Positions 18,744 to 28,447 are shown, counted from the first letter of the stretch. The stretch is 64,000 nucleotides of DNA from QZKY01 sp963666295 (GCA_963666295.1 OY762707.1:992001-1056000); one strand, 5' to 3'. Notes: a model not told the origin generated them from the sequence alone. Numbers and translations are program-made.

Positions 18744-19835
18744 ATGTCACTACTTATCGAAAACCTTATCCGACCCGACATTCGCGCCCTCAACGCGTAC
18801 CATGTCGGCGCGTCGGATGGCTTCCTGAAGCTGGATGCAATGGAGAATCCGTATCCGTTACCCGAGGCACTGCGCACAGAACTCGGCAAGCGCTTGTCGG
18901 ATGTTGCCCTGAACCGCTATCCAATTCCCTCCTACACGACACTAAAGGCCGCTATTTGCAGCAAAATGGGCGTGCCCGCCGGTTACAGCGTCATGCTGGG
19001 AAATGGCTCGGACGAACTGATTTCACTCTTGACGGTTGCCTGTGCGCGCCGCGATTTGGCCGCTCCAGCGACCGTACTGGCCCCCGTGCCGACATTCGTG
19101 ATGTACGCCATGTTTGCACAGTTTTCCGGCATGGCTTTTACCGGCGTACCGCTGAAAGACGATTTCTCGCTCGACATGTCGGCCATGTTGTCTGGGATTG
19201 AAGCACACCGACCCGCGCTGGTTTTTCTGGCCTACCCGAACAATCCGACCGGCAATCTGTTCAAGGAAGACGAAATCGTCGAAATCATTCGCGCCGTAGG
19301 TGATAGCGGCATTGTCATCGTGGACGAGGCATACCAGCCCTTTTCGCCCACCAGCTTCATGCCGCGCCTGCCGGAATTTCCGAATCTGATCGTCATGCGC
19401 ACCGTTTCCAAACTCGGGCTGGCTGGCGTGCGCCTCGGTTACATGTCGGCGTCGAATACATTGCTGGAACAGTTTGAAAAAGTACGTCCACCCTACAACG
19501 TCAATGTGCTCACGCAGGCAGCCGTGGAATTCGCGCTCGAAAACCTGTCGGTACTGGACGAGCAAGCCGCATGGTTGCGCACTGAGCGCACAAAGCAAGC
19601 CAAAGCGCTGGCGGCACTGCCAGGTGTCGAAGTTTTCCCGTCCGATGCCAATTTCCTGCTAATACGCGTCAATCAAGCTGAACAAGTGTTTGAAAAACTG
19701 CTGGCGCACAAAATTTTGATCAGAAATGTGGGTAAAATGCATTCATTGCTTAACAACTGCCTGCGCGTCAATATCAGTACGCCGGAAGAAAACCAGCAAT
19801 TTCTTGACGCTTTCAAAACGTGTATCACAGCATAA
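18744..19835 (+). CDS. hisC: Histidinol-phosphate aminotransferase
   Basis: A 363-residue PLP-dependent class I/II aminotransferase converting imidazole acetol phosphate to histidinol phosphate. The PLP lysine is Lys223 in SKLGLAGVRLGY, and YPNNPTGN is the conserved substrate loop. It follows hisD by 11 bases. Confidence 0.96.
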   Translation: MSLLIENLIRPDIRALNAYHVGASDGFLKLDAMENPYPLPEALRTELGKRLSDVALNRYPIPSYTTLKAAICSKMGVPAGYSVMLGNGSDELISLLTVACARRDLAAPATVLAPVPTFVMYAMFAQFSGMAFTGVPLKDDFSLDMSAMLSGIEAHRPALVFLAYPNNPTGNLFKEDEIVEIIRAVGDSGIVIVDEAYQPFSPTSFMPRLPEFPNLIVMRTVSKLGLAGVRLGYMSASNTLLEQFEKVRPPYNVNVLTQAAVEFALENLSVLDEQAAWLRTERTKQAKALAALPGVEVFPSDANFLLIRVNQAEQVFEKLLAHKILIRNVGKMHSLLNNCLRVNISTPEENQQFLDAFKTCITA

Positions 19836-19853
19836 ACTTAGCCTAATTTTCTT

Positions 19854-20450
19854 ATGCCTTCGCCAAGAACAGCCGAAATCAGCCGCAACACCAGTGAAAC
19901 CCAGATCCGGGTCGCCATCAATATCGACGGCACCGGCCAAAGAAAACTGGAAACAGGGGTTCCCTTTTTCGACCACATGCTGGATCAAATCGCCCGCCAC
20001 GGCTTGATCGATCTGGACATTCACGCTGTCGGCGATTTGCATATCGACGCGCACCACACCGTCGAAGATGTCGGCATTGCCCTCGGCCAGGCGGTCGCCA
20101 AAGCCATGGGCGACAAGAAAGGCATTACACGCTACGGCCATGCTTACGTACCGCTGGATGAGTCGTTGTCACGCGTCGTGATTGACTTTTCCGGCCGCCC
20201 TGAACTGGTTTTCAACGTCGATTTCGTGCGTGCGATGTCCGGCACCTACGATCTGGATCTGACTCGCGAGTTCTTTCAGGGCTTCGTGAATCACGCACTA
20301 GTGACACTGCATATAGACAACCTGCGCGGCGAAAACGCGCATCACCAGTGTGAAACCGTTTTCAAGGCTTTTGGACGCGCACTGCGCATGGCAGCCGCCC
20401 CTGACCCGCGCGCGCCAGACAGCATTCCCTCAACCAAAGGCAGCCTGTAA
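19854..20450 (+). CDS. hisB: Imidazoleglycerol-phosphate dehydratase
   Basis: A 198-residue monofunctional dehydratase. The metal-binding DAHHTVEDVG motif and a second His-rich site (ENAHHQCE) are present. No N-terminal histidinol-phosphatase domain is fused to it, unlike in enterobacteria, so histidinol phosphate must be cleaved by a separate phosphatase encoded elsewhere. Confidence 0.97.
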   Translation: MPSPRTAEISRNTSETQIRVAINIDGTGQRKLETGVPFFDHMLDQIARHGLIDLDIHAVGDLHIDAHHTVEDVGIALGQAVAKAMGDKKGITRYGHAYVPLDESLSRVVIDFSGRPELVFNVDFVRAMSGTYDLDLTREFFQGFVNHALVTLHIDNLRGENAHHQCETVFKAFGRALRMAAAPDPRAPDSIPSTKGSL

Positions 20451-20471
20451 ACACGCAAAACTGGCAAACCC

Positions 20472-21110
20472 ATGAAAAAAATTGTCGTCGTCGATTACGG
20501 GATGGGTAACTTGCGCTCCGTCGCGCAAGCCCTGCGTACCGTTGCGCCTGATGTGGAAGTCAAAATATCAAGTGAAGCCACTGATCTGGATAATGCCGAT
20601 CGCATCGTTCTGCCCGGTCAAGGTGCCATGCCGGATTGCATGCGCTCCCTGCGAGAATCTGGCTTGCTGACGTCCCTGATGAAGGCGGCAGAGTCAAAGC
20701 CCTTGCTTGGCATTTGCATCGGCGAACAGATGCTGTTTGATATCAGCGAGGAAGGCAACACGCCCGGACTCGGCTTGCTCCCCGGAAAAGTAAAACGCTT
20801 CCAGCTCGACGGAAAATTGCAGGAAGACGGGTCGCGCTTCAAAGTGCCACAAATGGGTTGGAATCAAGTCAGGCAAACTGTGCCTCATCCCTTGTGGACT
20901 GACATCCAGGACAACAGCTATTTCTACTTCGTGCATAGCTATTACGTCGTACCGGATAATCCGGCACATGTTGTGGGAGAAACAGTGTATGGCGAACCGT
21001 TTTGCTGTGCAGTGACGCGCGACAACCTCTTTGCCACGCAGTTCCATCCAGAAAAAAGTGCGGCCGCCGGTCTGCAGCTATACAAAAATTTCATACAATG
21101 GAATCCGTAA
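20472..21110 (+). CDS. hisH: Imidazole glycerol phosphate synthase, glutaminase subunit
   Basis: A 212-residue class I glutamine amidotransferase that supplies ammonia to HisF. The nucleophile is Cys82 in GICIGEQM, and the His/Glu pair is in FHPEKS near the C-terminus. The partner hisF is two genes downstream. Confidence 0.96.
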   Translation: MKKIVVVDYGMGNLRSVAQALRTVAPDVEVKISSEATDLDNADRIVLPGQGAMPDCMRSLRESGLLTSLMKAAESKPLLGICIGEQMLFDISEEGNTPGLGLLPGKVKRFQLDGKLQEDGSRFKVPQMGWNQVRQTVPHPLWTDIQDNSYFYFVHSYYVVPDNPAHVVGETVYGEPFCCAVTRDNLFATQFHPEKSAAAGLQLYKNFIQWNP

Positions 21111-21173
21111 ACTCTCGAAAAAACGTGTTTCATAACCTAATCCATATCAATCATTTCACAGAAAATTTCTACC

Positions 21174-21941
21174 ATGTTGCTCATCCCTGCTATTGATCTC
21201 AAAGATGGCCAATGTGTTCGCCTGAAACAGGGCGACATGAACCAGGCAACCGTATTTTCCGACGACCCCGGCGACATGGCGCGCCACTGGCTGTCACAAG
21301 GCGCACGCCGCCTGCATCTGGTTGACCTGAACGGTGCATTTGCTGGCAAACCGGTCAACCGCGCGGCGATCACCTCGATTCTCAAAGCCGTGGAAGACTA
21401 TGCTGTCGAAAATGACACCGGCCTGATTCCGGTCCAGCTTGGTGGTGGCATTCGCGATCTGGACACCATCGAGCAATATCTGGATGCAGGCATTTCCTAC
21501 ATTATCGTCGGCACCGCTGCGGTCAGAAATCCGGGCTTCCTGCGCGATGCCTGCAGTGCCTTTCCGGGCAGCATCATCGTCGGGCTGGACGCACGTGATG
21601 GCAAAGTGGCGACCGACGGCTGGAGCAAGTTGTCGAAACATGAAGTCACGACACTGAGCAGAAAGTTTGAGGATTATGGCGTTGAATCCATCATTTACAC
21701 TGATATCGGTCGCGATGGCATGATGGGCGGTGTCAACATCGAAGCAACAGTCAAACTTGCCCAAGCCGTTCAAATTCCGGTTATTGCCTCTGGCGGTGTG
21801 CATAACATTGATGATGTTGAAGCCCTGTGCGCGGTTTACGAGGAGGGCATTGAAGGCGTGATTTGTGGTCGCTCCATCTACGAAGGCACACTCGACTTAC
21901 GACAAGCGCAATTGCGCGCCGATGAACTGACGGATAACTGA
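21174..21941 (+). CDS. hisA: ProFAR isomerase HisA
   Basis: A 255-residue (beta/alpha)8 barrel that performs the Amadori rearrangement of ProFAR to PRFAR. It begins MLLIPAIDLKDGQCVRLKQG with the catalytic Asp at residue 8, and a second half-barrel motif YTDIGRDGMM. A 63-base gap separates it from hisH. Confidence 0.96.
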   Translation: MLLIPAIDLKDGQCVRLKQGDMNQATVFSDDPGDMARHWLSQGARRLHLVDLNGAFAGKPVNRAAITSILKAVEDYAVENDTGLIPVQLGGGIRDLDTIEQYLDAGISYIIVGTAAVRNPGFLRDACSAFPGSIIVGLDARDGKVATDGWSKLSKHEVTTLSRKFEDYGVESIIYTDIGRDGMMGGVNIEATVKLAQAVQIPVIASGGVHNIDDVEALCAVYEEGIEGVICGRSIYEGTLDLRQAQLRADELTDN

Positions 21942-21969
21942 AATCCACGCTGCCCAAACAGGAACTCTC

Positions 21970-22731
21970 ATGCTCGCCAAACGAATCATCCCCTGTCTGG
22001 ACGTCACCGCTGGGCGCGTTGTCAAGGGCGTCAATTTTGTCGAATTGCGTGATGCAGGTGACCCGGTAGAAATCGCTCGCCGCTATGACGAACAAGGCGC
22101 GGACGAACTGACTTTCCTGGACATCACTGCCTCCAGCGATGAGCGCGACCTGATCTTGCACATTATCGAAGACGTGGCGTCGCAAGTGTTCATTCCGCTT
22201 ACTGTGGGTGGTGGTGTGCGCAGCGTCGAAGATGTGCGCCGCCTGCTCAATGCCGGTGCCGACAAGGTCAGCATCAACACTTCGGCCGTCACCAATCCAC
22301 AACTGGTGTTTGATGCATCCCAGCGCTATGGTTCGCAATGCATTGTGGTAGCGATTGATGCCAAGCAGACCGGGGCAGACAAATGGGAAGTTTTCACGCA
22401 TGGCGGGCGCAATGCGACCGGACTGGATGCCATCGAATGGGCGCGCAAGATGGAACAGCTCGGTGCCGGCGAAATCCTGCTAACCAGCATGGATCGTGAT
22501 GGCACTAAAAGCGGTTTTGACATTGCCCTGACCCGTAACATTTCGGATGCCGTCAACATTCCCGTCATCGCATCGGGCGGGGTCGGCAATTTGCAGCATC
22601 TCGCCGATGGCATCAAGCAAGGCCATGCCGATGCCGTACTGGCCGCCAGCATTTTCCATTACGGCGAATACACGGTTCAGCAAGCCAAGGAATTCATGGC
22701 AAAACAAGCGATCCCTGTGAGGATGACATGA
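21970..22731 (+). CDS. hisF: Imidazole glycerol phosphate synthase, cyclase subunit
   Basis: A 253-residue (beta/alpha)8 barrel that uses ammonia from HisH to make imidazole glycerol phosphate and AICAR. The start MLAKRIIPCLDVTAGRVVKG and the TSMDRDGTKSG loop are diagnostic, with catalytic Asp at residue 11. AICAR released here feeds purine synthesis through PurH, encoded at 49.5 kb. It overlaps hisI by four bases. Confidence 0.97.
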   Translation: MLAKRIIPCLDVTAGRVVKGVNFVELRDAGDPVEIARRYDEQGADELTFLDITASSDERDLILHIIEDVASQVFIPLTVGGGVRSVEDVRRLLNAGADKVSINTSAVTNPQLVFDASQRYGSQCIVVAIDAKQTGADKWEVFTHGGRNATGLDAIEWARKMEQLGAGEILLTSMDRDGTKSGFDIALTRNISDAVNIPVIASGGVGNLQHLADGIKQGHADAVLAASIFHYGEYTVQQAKEFMAKQAIPVRMT

Positions 22732-23132
22732 GTACGAAAGAAAACTGGCTAGACACAATCAACTGGGGCGAGAACGGACTGGTTCCGGTCATTACGCAAG
22801 AAGTCGGCAGCAATACGATTCTGATGTTTGCCTGGATGAACCGCGAGGCACTGGCAACCACGCAATCTTCCGGCATTGCCGTTTACTGGAGCCGTTCGCG
22901 CGATCGCTTGTGGTGCAAAGGTGAAGAGTCCGGACATACGCAAAAGGTGCATGCCATCAGGATGGATTGCGATAACGATGTGCTCATCCTGGTGGTTGAG
23001 CAAATCGGCGGCATTGCCTGCCATACGGGACGACATAGCTGCTTTTATCAGAAATTGCTCAACGGCGAACATGGGCCGGAATGGCAAGCAGTTGACCCGA
23101 TTCTGAAAGATCCGAAGGACATCTACAAATGA
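22728..23132 (+). CDS. hisI: Phosphoribosyl-AMP cyclohydrolase
   Basis: A 134-residue zinc enzyme that opens the purine ring of PR-AMP. The WSRSRDRLWCKGEESGH segment and later Cys residues (CHTGRHSCF) match the HisI metal site. HisI and HisE are separate genes here but overlap by four bases, consistent with coupled production. Confidence 0.96.
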   Translation: MSTKENWLDTINWGENGLVPVITQEVGSNTILMFAWMNREALATTQSSGIAVYWSRSRDRLWCKGEESGHTQKVHAIRMDCDNDVLILVVEQIGGIACHTGRHSCFYQKLLNGEHGPEWQAVDPILKDPKDIYK

Positions 23133-23500
23133 GCGACATTCTGCAACGCCTGGCTGAACGCATTGAGTCGCGCAAACTGGTCAATGGCGGCGACCCGGAA
23201 AAGTCTTACGTCGCGCGCCTGTTTGCAAAAGGCGATGATGCGATCCTGAAAAAAATCGGTGAAGAAGCGACCGAAACCGTCATGGCGGCCAAAGATGCAC
23301 GCAATGACAATGACCGCAGCAAGGTGTTGTATGAATGTGCCGACCTGTGGTTCCACTCACTGATCATGCTGTCGCAGTTCGACCTGACACCGCAAGAAGT
23401 ACTCGACGAACTGGCACGGCGCGAAGGTCTATCGGGCATTGAAGAAAAAGCCGCGCGCAAGGATATCCTGCGCGACGCGCAAGAAGCGAAACAAACATAA
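23129..23500 (+). CDS. hisE: Phosphoribosyl-ATP pyrophosphatase
   Basis: A 123-residue all-alpha MazG-like enzyme hydrolysing PR-ATP to PR-AMP. Metal-binding acidic residues are in KKIGEEATETVMAAK and ECADLWFH. It is the last recognisable histidine gene in the operon. Confidence 0.96.
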   Translation: MSDILQRLAERIESRKLVNGGDPEKSYVARLFAKGDDAILKKIGEEATETVMAAKDARNDNDRSKVLYECADLWFHSLIMLSQFDLTPQEVLDELARREGLSGIEEKAARKDILRDAQEAKQT

Positions 23501-23534
23501 CGTTCCTTTCACGCCACACACGGGAGAAAAAGCC

Positions 23535-24359
23535 ATGTTTTACGTCAACGCAAACGGGGCCAGCATCCCGGCCATCGGTTTTGGCACCTACCTGATTGAA
23601 AATAACGATGCGGCGCGCATGGTGCAGGCCACGCTGGAAATGGGCTATCGTCATATCGACACCGCGCAAATTTATGGCAATGAAGCCGGTGTCGGCCAGG
23701 GCATTACTGCCTCCGGTGTACCACGCAAAGAAATCTTCCTGACCACGAAGGTCTGGGTCAAGAATTTCAAGACCACAAATTTTGCCGCATCCGTTGATGA
23801 GAGTCTGAAAAAACTCGGCACCGATTACGTGGACTTGCTTTTGCTGCACTGGCCGAGCCCCGTCGTACCGCTAGCAGACCAGATAGCTGCACTTAACGCA
23901 GTCAAAAATGCCGGCAAGGTGCGCAACATCGGCGTCAGCAACTACAACACGACCTTGCTAGCCGAAGCCTCGACGCTCAGCGAAGCACCGCTGGTAACCA
24001 ACCAGATCGAATACCACCCCTACCTCGACCAGTCAAAAGTTATTCAAGCCGCCCGTGAACTCGGCATGTGCATCACCGCCTATTTTGCGTTGGCCGAAGG
24101 CAAAGTACTGCATGATCCGCTGATTCAGGAAATCGCAGCCAAACATGGCAAGAGTCCGGCACAAGTCGCGCTACGCTGGGTTATCCAGCAGGAAAATCTG
24201 GTCGTACTCTCCAAAACGGTCAGCGAGGAACGCGCCAGGCAGAATTTGGCCATCTTTGACTTTGATCTGACGAATGATGAAATGGCTGCCTTGCATGGAC
24301 TCGCCAAACCCGATGGACGACTGCTGAATCCGGATCGACTGGCACCGGAATGGGACTAG
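23535..24359 (+). CDS. Aldo/keto reductase (2,5-diketo-gluconate reductase-like)
   Basis: A 274-residue NADPH-dependent aldo/keto reductase. The tetrad is visible as Asp42, Tyr47, Lys72 and His105 (DTAQIYGNE, TKVWVK, LLLHWPSP). The ATG at 23535 has a strong GGGAGAAAAA site; an upstream in-frame start overlapping hisE lacks one. Sequence is closest in style to DkgA/DkgB enzymes, but the physiological substrate cannot be read from the sequence. Confidence 0.88.
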   Translation: MFYVNANGASIPAIGFGTYLIENNDAARMVQATLEMGYRHIDTAQIYGNEAGVGQGITASGVPRKEIFLTTKVWVKNFKTTNFAASVDESLKKLGTDYVDLLLLHWPSPVVPLADQIAALNAVKNAGKVRNIGVSNYNTTLLAEASTLSEAPLVTNQIEYHPYLDQSKVIQAARELGMCITAYFALAEGKVLHDPLIQEIAAKHGKSPAQVALRWVIQQENLVVLSKTVSEERARQNLAIFDFDLTNDEMAALHGLAKPDGRLLNPDRLAPEWD

Positions 24360-24610
24360 GCAAGCGCTGAATTTCACGCCCTCGCGGCACAGATCCGTCA
24401 ATATTTGCAGGAGATTTGATACCGGTCAGGCAACAAAATGTTTGACCGCAGTAGCGCGCTCATAAACAAGGCTGGCTTGGCGTATCATGTGACTGAGATC
24501 GAATGAGCGAAGCGCGCAAGCGCGCGACTTTAACGCGCTCCCCGAATTTCGTACAATGCTATTCGGATTATTGCTATTTTTGGGCATCCGGCAAACGAAA
24601 GGAGACAGCT

Positions 24611-24961
24611 TTGGAAAACTGCATCTTTTGCAAAATCGCGGCAAAAGCGCTTCCGGCAGATATCGTGTATGAAGACGATGAAATAATGGCCTTCAAAGAT
24701 ATTCGCCCGGTAGCGCCTGTGCATCTGCTTATCATTCCAAAGCAGCACATTGCCTCACTGGCAGACTGCTCCGACGCAAACGCAGAGATTCTGGGCAAAA
24801 TGCTTCTGTTGGCACCAAAACTGGCTGCGGAGCAGGGTTGCGGTGCCGTAAAAACTGAAGATGGCACTTATTCGGGCGGGTTTCGCACACAGATTAACAC
24901 CGGACCGAAAGGCGGGCAGGAGGTGTATCACTTGCACCTCCACGTCATCGGTGCCCCGTAA
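24611..24961 (+). CDS. hinT: HIT-family purine nucleoside phosphoramidase (HinT)
   Basis: A 116-residue histidine-triad protein ending in YHLHLHVIGAP, with His107, His109 and His111 forming the triad. The proposed start is TTG at 24611, preceded by AAAGGAGA with good spacing; this gives the family N-terminus ENCIFCKI. An ATG 36 codons upstream in frame would add an unrelated leader and is rejected. In Burkholderiales hinT commonly lies between the his genes and tatABC, as here. Confidence 0.9.
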   Translation: MENCIFCKIAAKALPADIVYEDDEIMAFKDIRPVAPVHLLIIPKQHIASLADCSDANAEILGKMLLLAPKLAAEQGCGAVKTEDGTYSGGFRTQINTGPKGGQEVYHLHLHVIGAP

Positions 24962-25016
24962 GTCTTGAAACGGATATATCCTTCATCAACGCAGACTTAA
25001 CTGCCAAGGAGTTTTA

Positions 25017-25247
25017 ATGGGATCTTTGAGCATCTGGCACTGGCTGATCGTCCTGGTCATCATCCTGCTTGTCTTCGGGACAAAAAAACTGTCGAGTATC
25101 GGCAAGGATCTGGGCAGTGCCGTTCGTGGCTTCAAGGAGGGCGTCAAAGGGGAAGAAACGGAAAACGCGACTGCTGGCAAACAGGCAGAAAGCCCCCCCC
25201 AACCGCCGTCAGAAAGCAGCAAGCAAATTGATAAAAAGAGCGATTGA
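25017..25247 (+). CDS. tatA: Sec-independent translocase subunit TatA
   Basis: A 76-residue protein with one N-terminal transmembrane helix (SIWHWLIVLVIILLVFG), the FG hinge and an amphipathic helix, followed by a charged tail. TatA multimers form the pore of the twin-arginine translocon for folded proteins. The start follows a perfect AAGGAG site. tatB and tatC follow in the same direction. Confidence 0.95.
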   Translation: MGSLSIWHWLIVLVIILLVFGTKKLSSIGKDLGSAVRGFKEGVKGEETENATAGKQAESPPQPPSESSKQIDKKSD

Positions 25248-25299
25248 GTTCTCTTTGTCGCCGGTGTGTGTGGCACACGCCCTTTTCATGTGATTGAAC

Positions 25300-25761
25300 A
25301 TGATTGATTTAAGCCTTTCCGAACTGATGCTCATTGGCGTCGTCGCGCTGATTGTCCTGGGCCCCGAAAAGCTTCCCGGCGTGGCACGCATGGCGGGGTC
25401 CGTCTTCGGGCGCGCCCAGCGTTATATCTACCAATTGCGCCACGAAGTCAGCAACGAGCTGGCACTCAACGATTTGCATGCGCTGCGTGAAGAAGTGCGC
25501 GATACCGCGAATGAAGTTGAAAAAACGCTTTCTGGCCACGCACTTTTTTCCGGCAGTACGCACGAAGACGAAGAGCGTGACCCAATGGAAGAACTGTCTG
25601 CCGCCAAGGCAAAAATCTTCCGCAGCCACAAAGCCGAACGCCGCGCCTTTTTCGGCACACGCAACAATAAAAATCAGCACATGCGCAAGAAACTGCGGTC
25701 CACCGCCGCGCAGCATGTACGCAATCAATTTTCAAACGCAACCGACCGGGGAGCAAAGTGA
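25300..25761 (+). CDS. tatB: Twin-arginine translocase subunit TatB
   Basis: A 153-residue protein starting MIDLSLSELMLIGVVALIVLGPEKLP, the classic TatB membrane helix and GPEKLP hinge, followed by a long amphipathic and charged region. It acts with TatC as the receptor for twin-arginine signal peptides. A TTG two codons upstream could also initiate. It overlaps tatC by four bases (GTGA). Confidence 0.95.
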   Translation: MIDLSLSELMLIGVVALIVLGPEKLPGVARMAGSVFGRAQRYIYQLRHEVSNELALNDLHALREEVRDTANEVEKTLSGHALFSGSTHEDEERDPMEELSAAKAKIFRSHKAERRAFFGTRNNKNQHMRKKLRSTAAQHVRNQFSNATDRGAK

Positions 25762-26498
25762 AAGAAACTGGTCAAAGCCTGATTTCTCACCTACTGGAAA
25801 TGCGTACCCGGTTGCTACGCGCTGTCCTTGCCATCGTCGTTGTCTTTCTCTGTCTGGCACCTTTTTCGTCCAGCATTTTCGACCTGATCGCCTCACCGAT
25901 GATGAATGCCCTGCCGCAAGGTACCCGCATGATTGCCATCGGCGTGATTGCGCCCTTCATGGTGCCAATCAAGATCACACTGTTGCTGGCGTTTCTGATC
26001 GCCCTACCGTACGTTTTCTATCAAGTCTGGGCCTTCGTGGCACCAGGTTTGTACGTTCACGAAAAAAAGCTGATTGCCCCACTAGTAGCAGCCTCGTCCA
26101 TCCTGTTCATACTGGGCTTTGCTTTCTGTTATTTTTTCGTGTTTGGTACTGTGTTCCGTTTTATACACAGCGTTGCGCCGCAATCAATCGCGGTCGCTCC
26201 AGACATTGAGAGCTACTACAGCTTCATCATTACGATGTTCATGGCATTTGGTCTGGCGTTTGAGGTGCCGGTCGTCGTCGTCGTGCTGACACGAATCGGT
26301 ATTGTCAGCATTGAGAACCTGAAGCGAATGCGACCTTACGTCATCGTCGGCGCGTTTGTCATTGCAGCCATCTTCACCCCGCCAGACGTGATGAGCCAGT
26401 TCATGCTCGCCGTCCCGCTATGCCTGCTGTATGAAATCGGCTTGCTGGCGGCACCCTTGTTCACCCGCGCGCCAGCGGATTCCGAAAGCAAAGTCTAG
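25758..26498 (+). CDS. tatC: Twin-arginine translocase subunit TatC
   Basis: A 246-residue protein with six predicted membrane helices and the family segment LISHLLEMRTRLLRA at the N-terminus, plus FGLAFEVPVVVV. TatC binds the RR signal peptide. The start is GTG inside the tatB stop overlap. It converges with the protease gene; the two stop codons share the palindrome CTAG at 26495-26498. Confidence 0.96.
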   Translation: MKETGQSLISHLLEMRTRLLRAVLAIVVVFLCLAPFSSSIFDLIASPMMNALPQGTRMIAIGVIAPFMVPIKITLLLAFLIALPYVFYQVWAFVAPGLYVHEKKLIAPLVAASSILFILGFAFCYFFVFGTVFRFIHSVAPQSIAVAPDIESYYSFIITMFMAFGLAFEVPVVVVVLTRIGIVSIENLKRMRPYVIVGAFVIAAIFTPPDVMSQFMLAVPLCLLYEIGLLAAPLFTRAPADSESKV

Positions 26499-27658
26499 TC
26501 GTCCTGCTGCAAACGCGGTCGCTTGGCAACCGTCACCACCAGGCTTGCCTCACCCGCATCGCGTAGCACGACCATTTTGGCCGAACTTCCCGGTACCAGC
26601 GAAGCAATCTGATTAAACAGCTTGCTGGTGTTATCGATCGGCTTCCCCTGAATGGAGATCAGAATGTCTCCCGGCATGATGCCCGCCTTGTCTGCTGGCC
26701 CATTTTTCAGTACTCCGGCAATAATCACGCCTTCTTTTTTGCGCAACTTGAATGCGTCCGCCAATTCAGTCGTAATATCTTGCGGCTCAACACCAATCCA
26801 GCCGCGCACCACGTGACCGTTCTTGATAATTGCTTCCATCACCGACTTGGCTGTTGAAACCGGAATGGCAAAACCAATCCCCAGTGAACCACCGCTACGC
26901 GAAAAGATGGCAGAGTTAATGCCAAGCAGGTTCCCGCTGGTATCGACCAGTGCGCCGCCCGAATTCCCCGGATTGATGGCCGCATCAATTTGAATGAAGT
27001 TTTCAAACATGTTGATGCCCAGATGGGAACGCCCCAGCGCAGAAATAATACCCATTGTCACCGTTTGACCAACTCCAAACGGGTTACCGATCGCAAGCAC
27101 CACATCGCCGACCTGGACCTGATCCATATGCCCGAACGTGACTGATGGCAGATTTTCCATGTCCACCTTGATTACGGCCAAGTCCGTTTCTGGGTCAGCA
27201 CCGATCACCGCCGCCCTGGCCTTGCGTCCATCCACCAGCGCAACCTCGATTTCATCAGCACTCGCAACAACGTGATTATTGGTCAGTATGAAACCGTCAT
27301 CGCTGACGATTACCCCTGAACCCAGGCTGGAAAGCTTTTGGCGCTCACCACGGCGGTCTCCAAAAAAACGGCGGAAAAACGGATCATCCAGCAAGGAATT
27401 GTCTTGCCGCACTTTCTTCGCAGTGAAAATATTAACGACAGATGGCATCGCCCGTCTGGCCGCTTCCCGATAGGAACCGGCCGCTGGCACATCGCTTTTT
27501 TCGGCCTCGTGCAAGGTCACCGTATCCGACTTGATCGTCACCTTGCGCTGCGTACCAATCCCCGCGCCCAACCATTCCGGCTTCAGGACCATTACAATGA
27601 AGAAAACCGCCAAACCCACTGTCACAATTTGGGCGAACAATAACCAAAGACGTCGCAT
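26495..27658 (-). CDS. Membrane-anchored HtrA/DegS-like serine protease
   Basis: A 387-residue trypsin-fold protease with catalytic His129 (TNNHVV), Asp159 (DPETDLAV) and Ser233 (GNSGGAL), followed by a single PDZ domain (about residues 280-380). An uncleaved hydrophobic helix at residues 5-25 should anchor it in the inner membrane facing the periplasm. That topology and the single PDZ domain match DegS more than DegP/DegQ, but whether it cleaves an anti-sigma factor is unknown. It diverges from the Nif3-like gene with a 16-base gap. Confidence 0.88.
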   Translation of the reverse strand: MRRLWLLFAQIVTVGLAVFFIVMVLKPEWLGAGIGTQRKVTIKSDTVTLHEAEKSDVPAAGSYREAARRAMPSVVNIFTAKKVRQDNSLLDDPFFRRFFGDRRGERQKLSSLGSGVIVSDDGFILTNNHVVASADEIEVALVDGRKARAAVIGADPETDLAVIKVDMENLPSVTFGHMDQVQVGDVVLAIGNPFGVGQTVTMGIISALGRSHLGINMFENFIQIDAAINPGNSGGALVDTSGNLLGINSAIFSRSGGSLGIGFAIPVSTAKSVMEAIIKNGHVVRGWIGVEPQDITTELADAFKLRKKEGVIIAGVLKNGPADKAGIMPGDILISIQGKPIDNTSKLFNQIASLVPGSSAKMVVLRDAGEASLVVTVAKRPRLQQDD

Positions 27659-27674
27659 AGAACGAGCTCTAAAA

Positions 27675-28442
27675 ATGGATAGATTAATCTTAAATAGGGA
27701 TGATCTTGCACAATATCTAGCGCAATTGCTTGATATTACGCATTTCAGGGATTATTGCCCAAATGGCCTTCAGGTGGAAGGCAAAACAGAAATTCAGAAA
27801 ATTGTCACTGGTGTTACCGCCTGCCAGGCACTCATTGCCGCTGCCATTGATGCTCAGGCCGATGCCCTGCTGGTGCATCACGGCTATTTCTGGCGCGACG
27901 AAAATCCGTGCATCGTAGGCATGAAACATCATCGCCTGAAAGCTTTGCTGCAACACGATATCAATCTGTTTGCCTACCACCTGCCACTGGATCACCACTC
28001 CCAACTCGGCAATAATGCGCAACTGGCTTCCGCACTGGACTTGCAGCCAATTGGACACTTTGGCGAAAACGATCTCGGCTGGCTGGGCAAACCAAAAAAA
28101 GCAACGGTAAACACCCTTGGCATGCTGGCTGAAGTTATTGAAAATCAGCTGAATCGCACCCCTCTGATCGTTGGAAACCCTGAGCAATCGGTGGATGTTA
28201 TCGCTTGGTGCAGCGGTGCCGCACAAGGTTTGCTCCCTGCCGCCGCCGAAGCAGGCGCACAGGTTTATTTAAGCGGCGAAATCTCCGAGCCCACCGCACA
28301 CCAGGCGCGCGAACTGGGCATCGCCTACATCTCCTGCGGCCACCACGCCACCGAACGCCTGGGTATTCAAGCGCTAGGAGCACACATCGCTGAAAAATTT
28401 GGCATCCTGCACGAATTCATCGACATAGCGAACCCGGCTTGA
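27675..28442 (+). CDS. Nif3-like dinuclear metal-binding protein (GTP cyclohydrolase I type 2 family)
   Basis: A 255-residue member of the NIF3/YbgI family. Metal ligands are visible in LLVHHGYFW (His68, His69), AYHLPLDHH and the C-terminal SCGHHATE. The biochemical role of this family is poorly settled; annotation as a cyclohydrolase is by homology only. An in-frame start 48 codons upstream would overlap the protease gene and is rejected. Confidence 0.88.
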   Translation: MDRLILNRDDLAQYLAQLLDITHFRDYCPNGLQVEGKTEIQKIVTGVTACQALIAAAIDAQADALLVHHGYFWRDENPCIVGMKHHRLKALLQHDINLFAYHLPLDHHSQLGNNAQLASALDLQPIGHFGENDLGWLGKPKKATVNTLGMLAEVIENQLNRTPLIVGNPEQSVDVIAWCSGAAQGLLPAAAEAGAQVYLSGEISEPTAHQARELGIAYISCGHHATERLGIQALGAHIAEKFGILHEFIDIANPA

Positions 28443-28447
28443 GCGGT

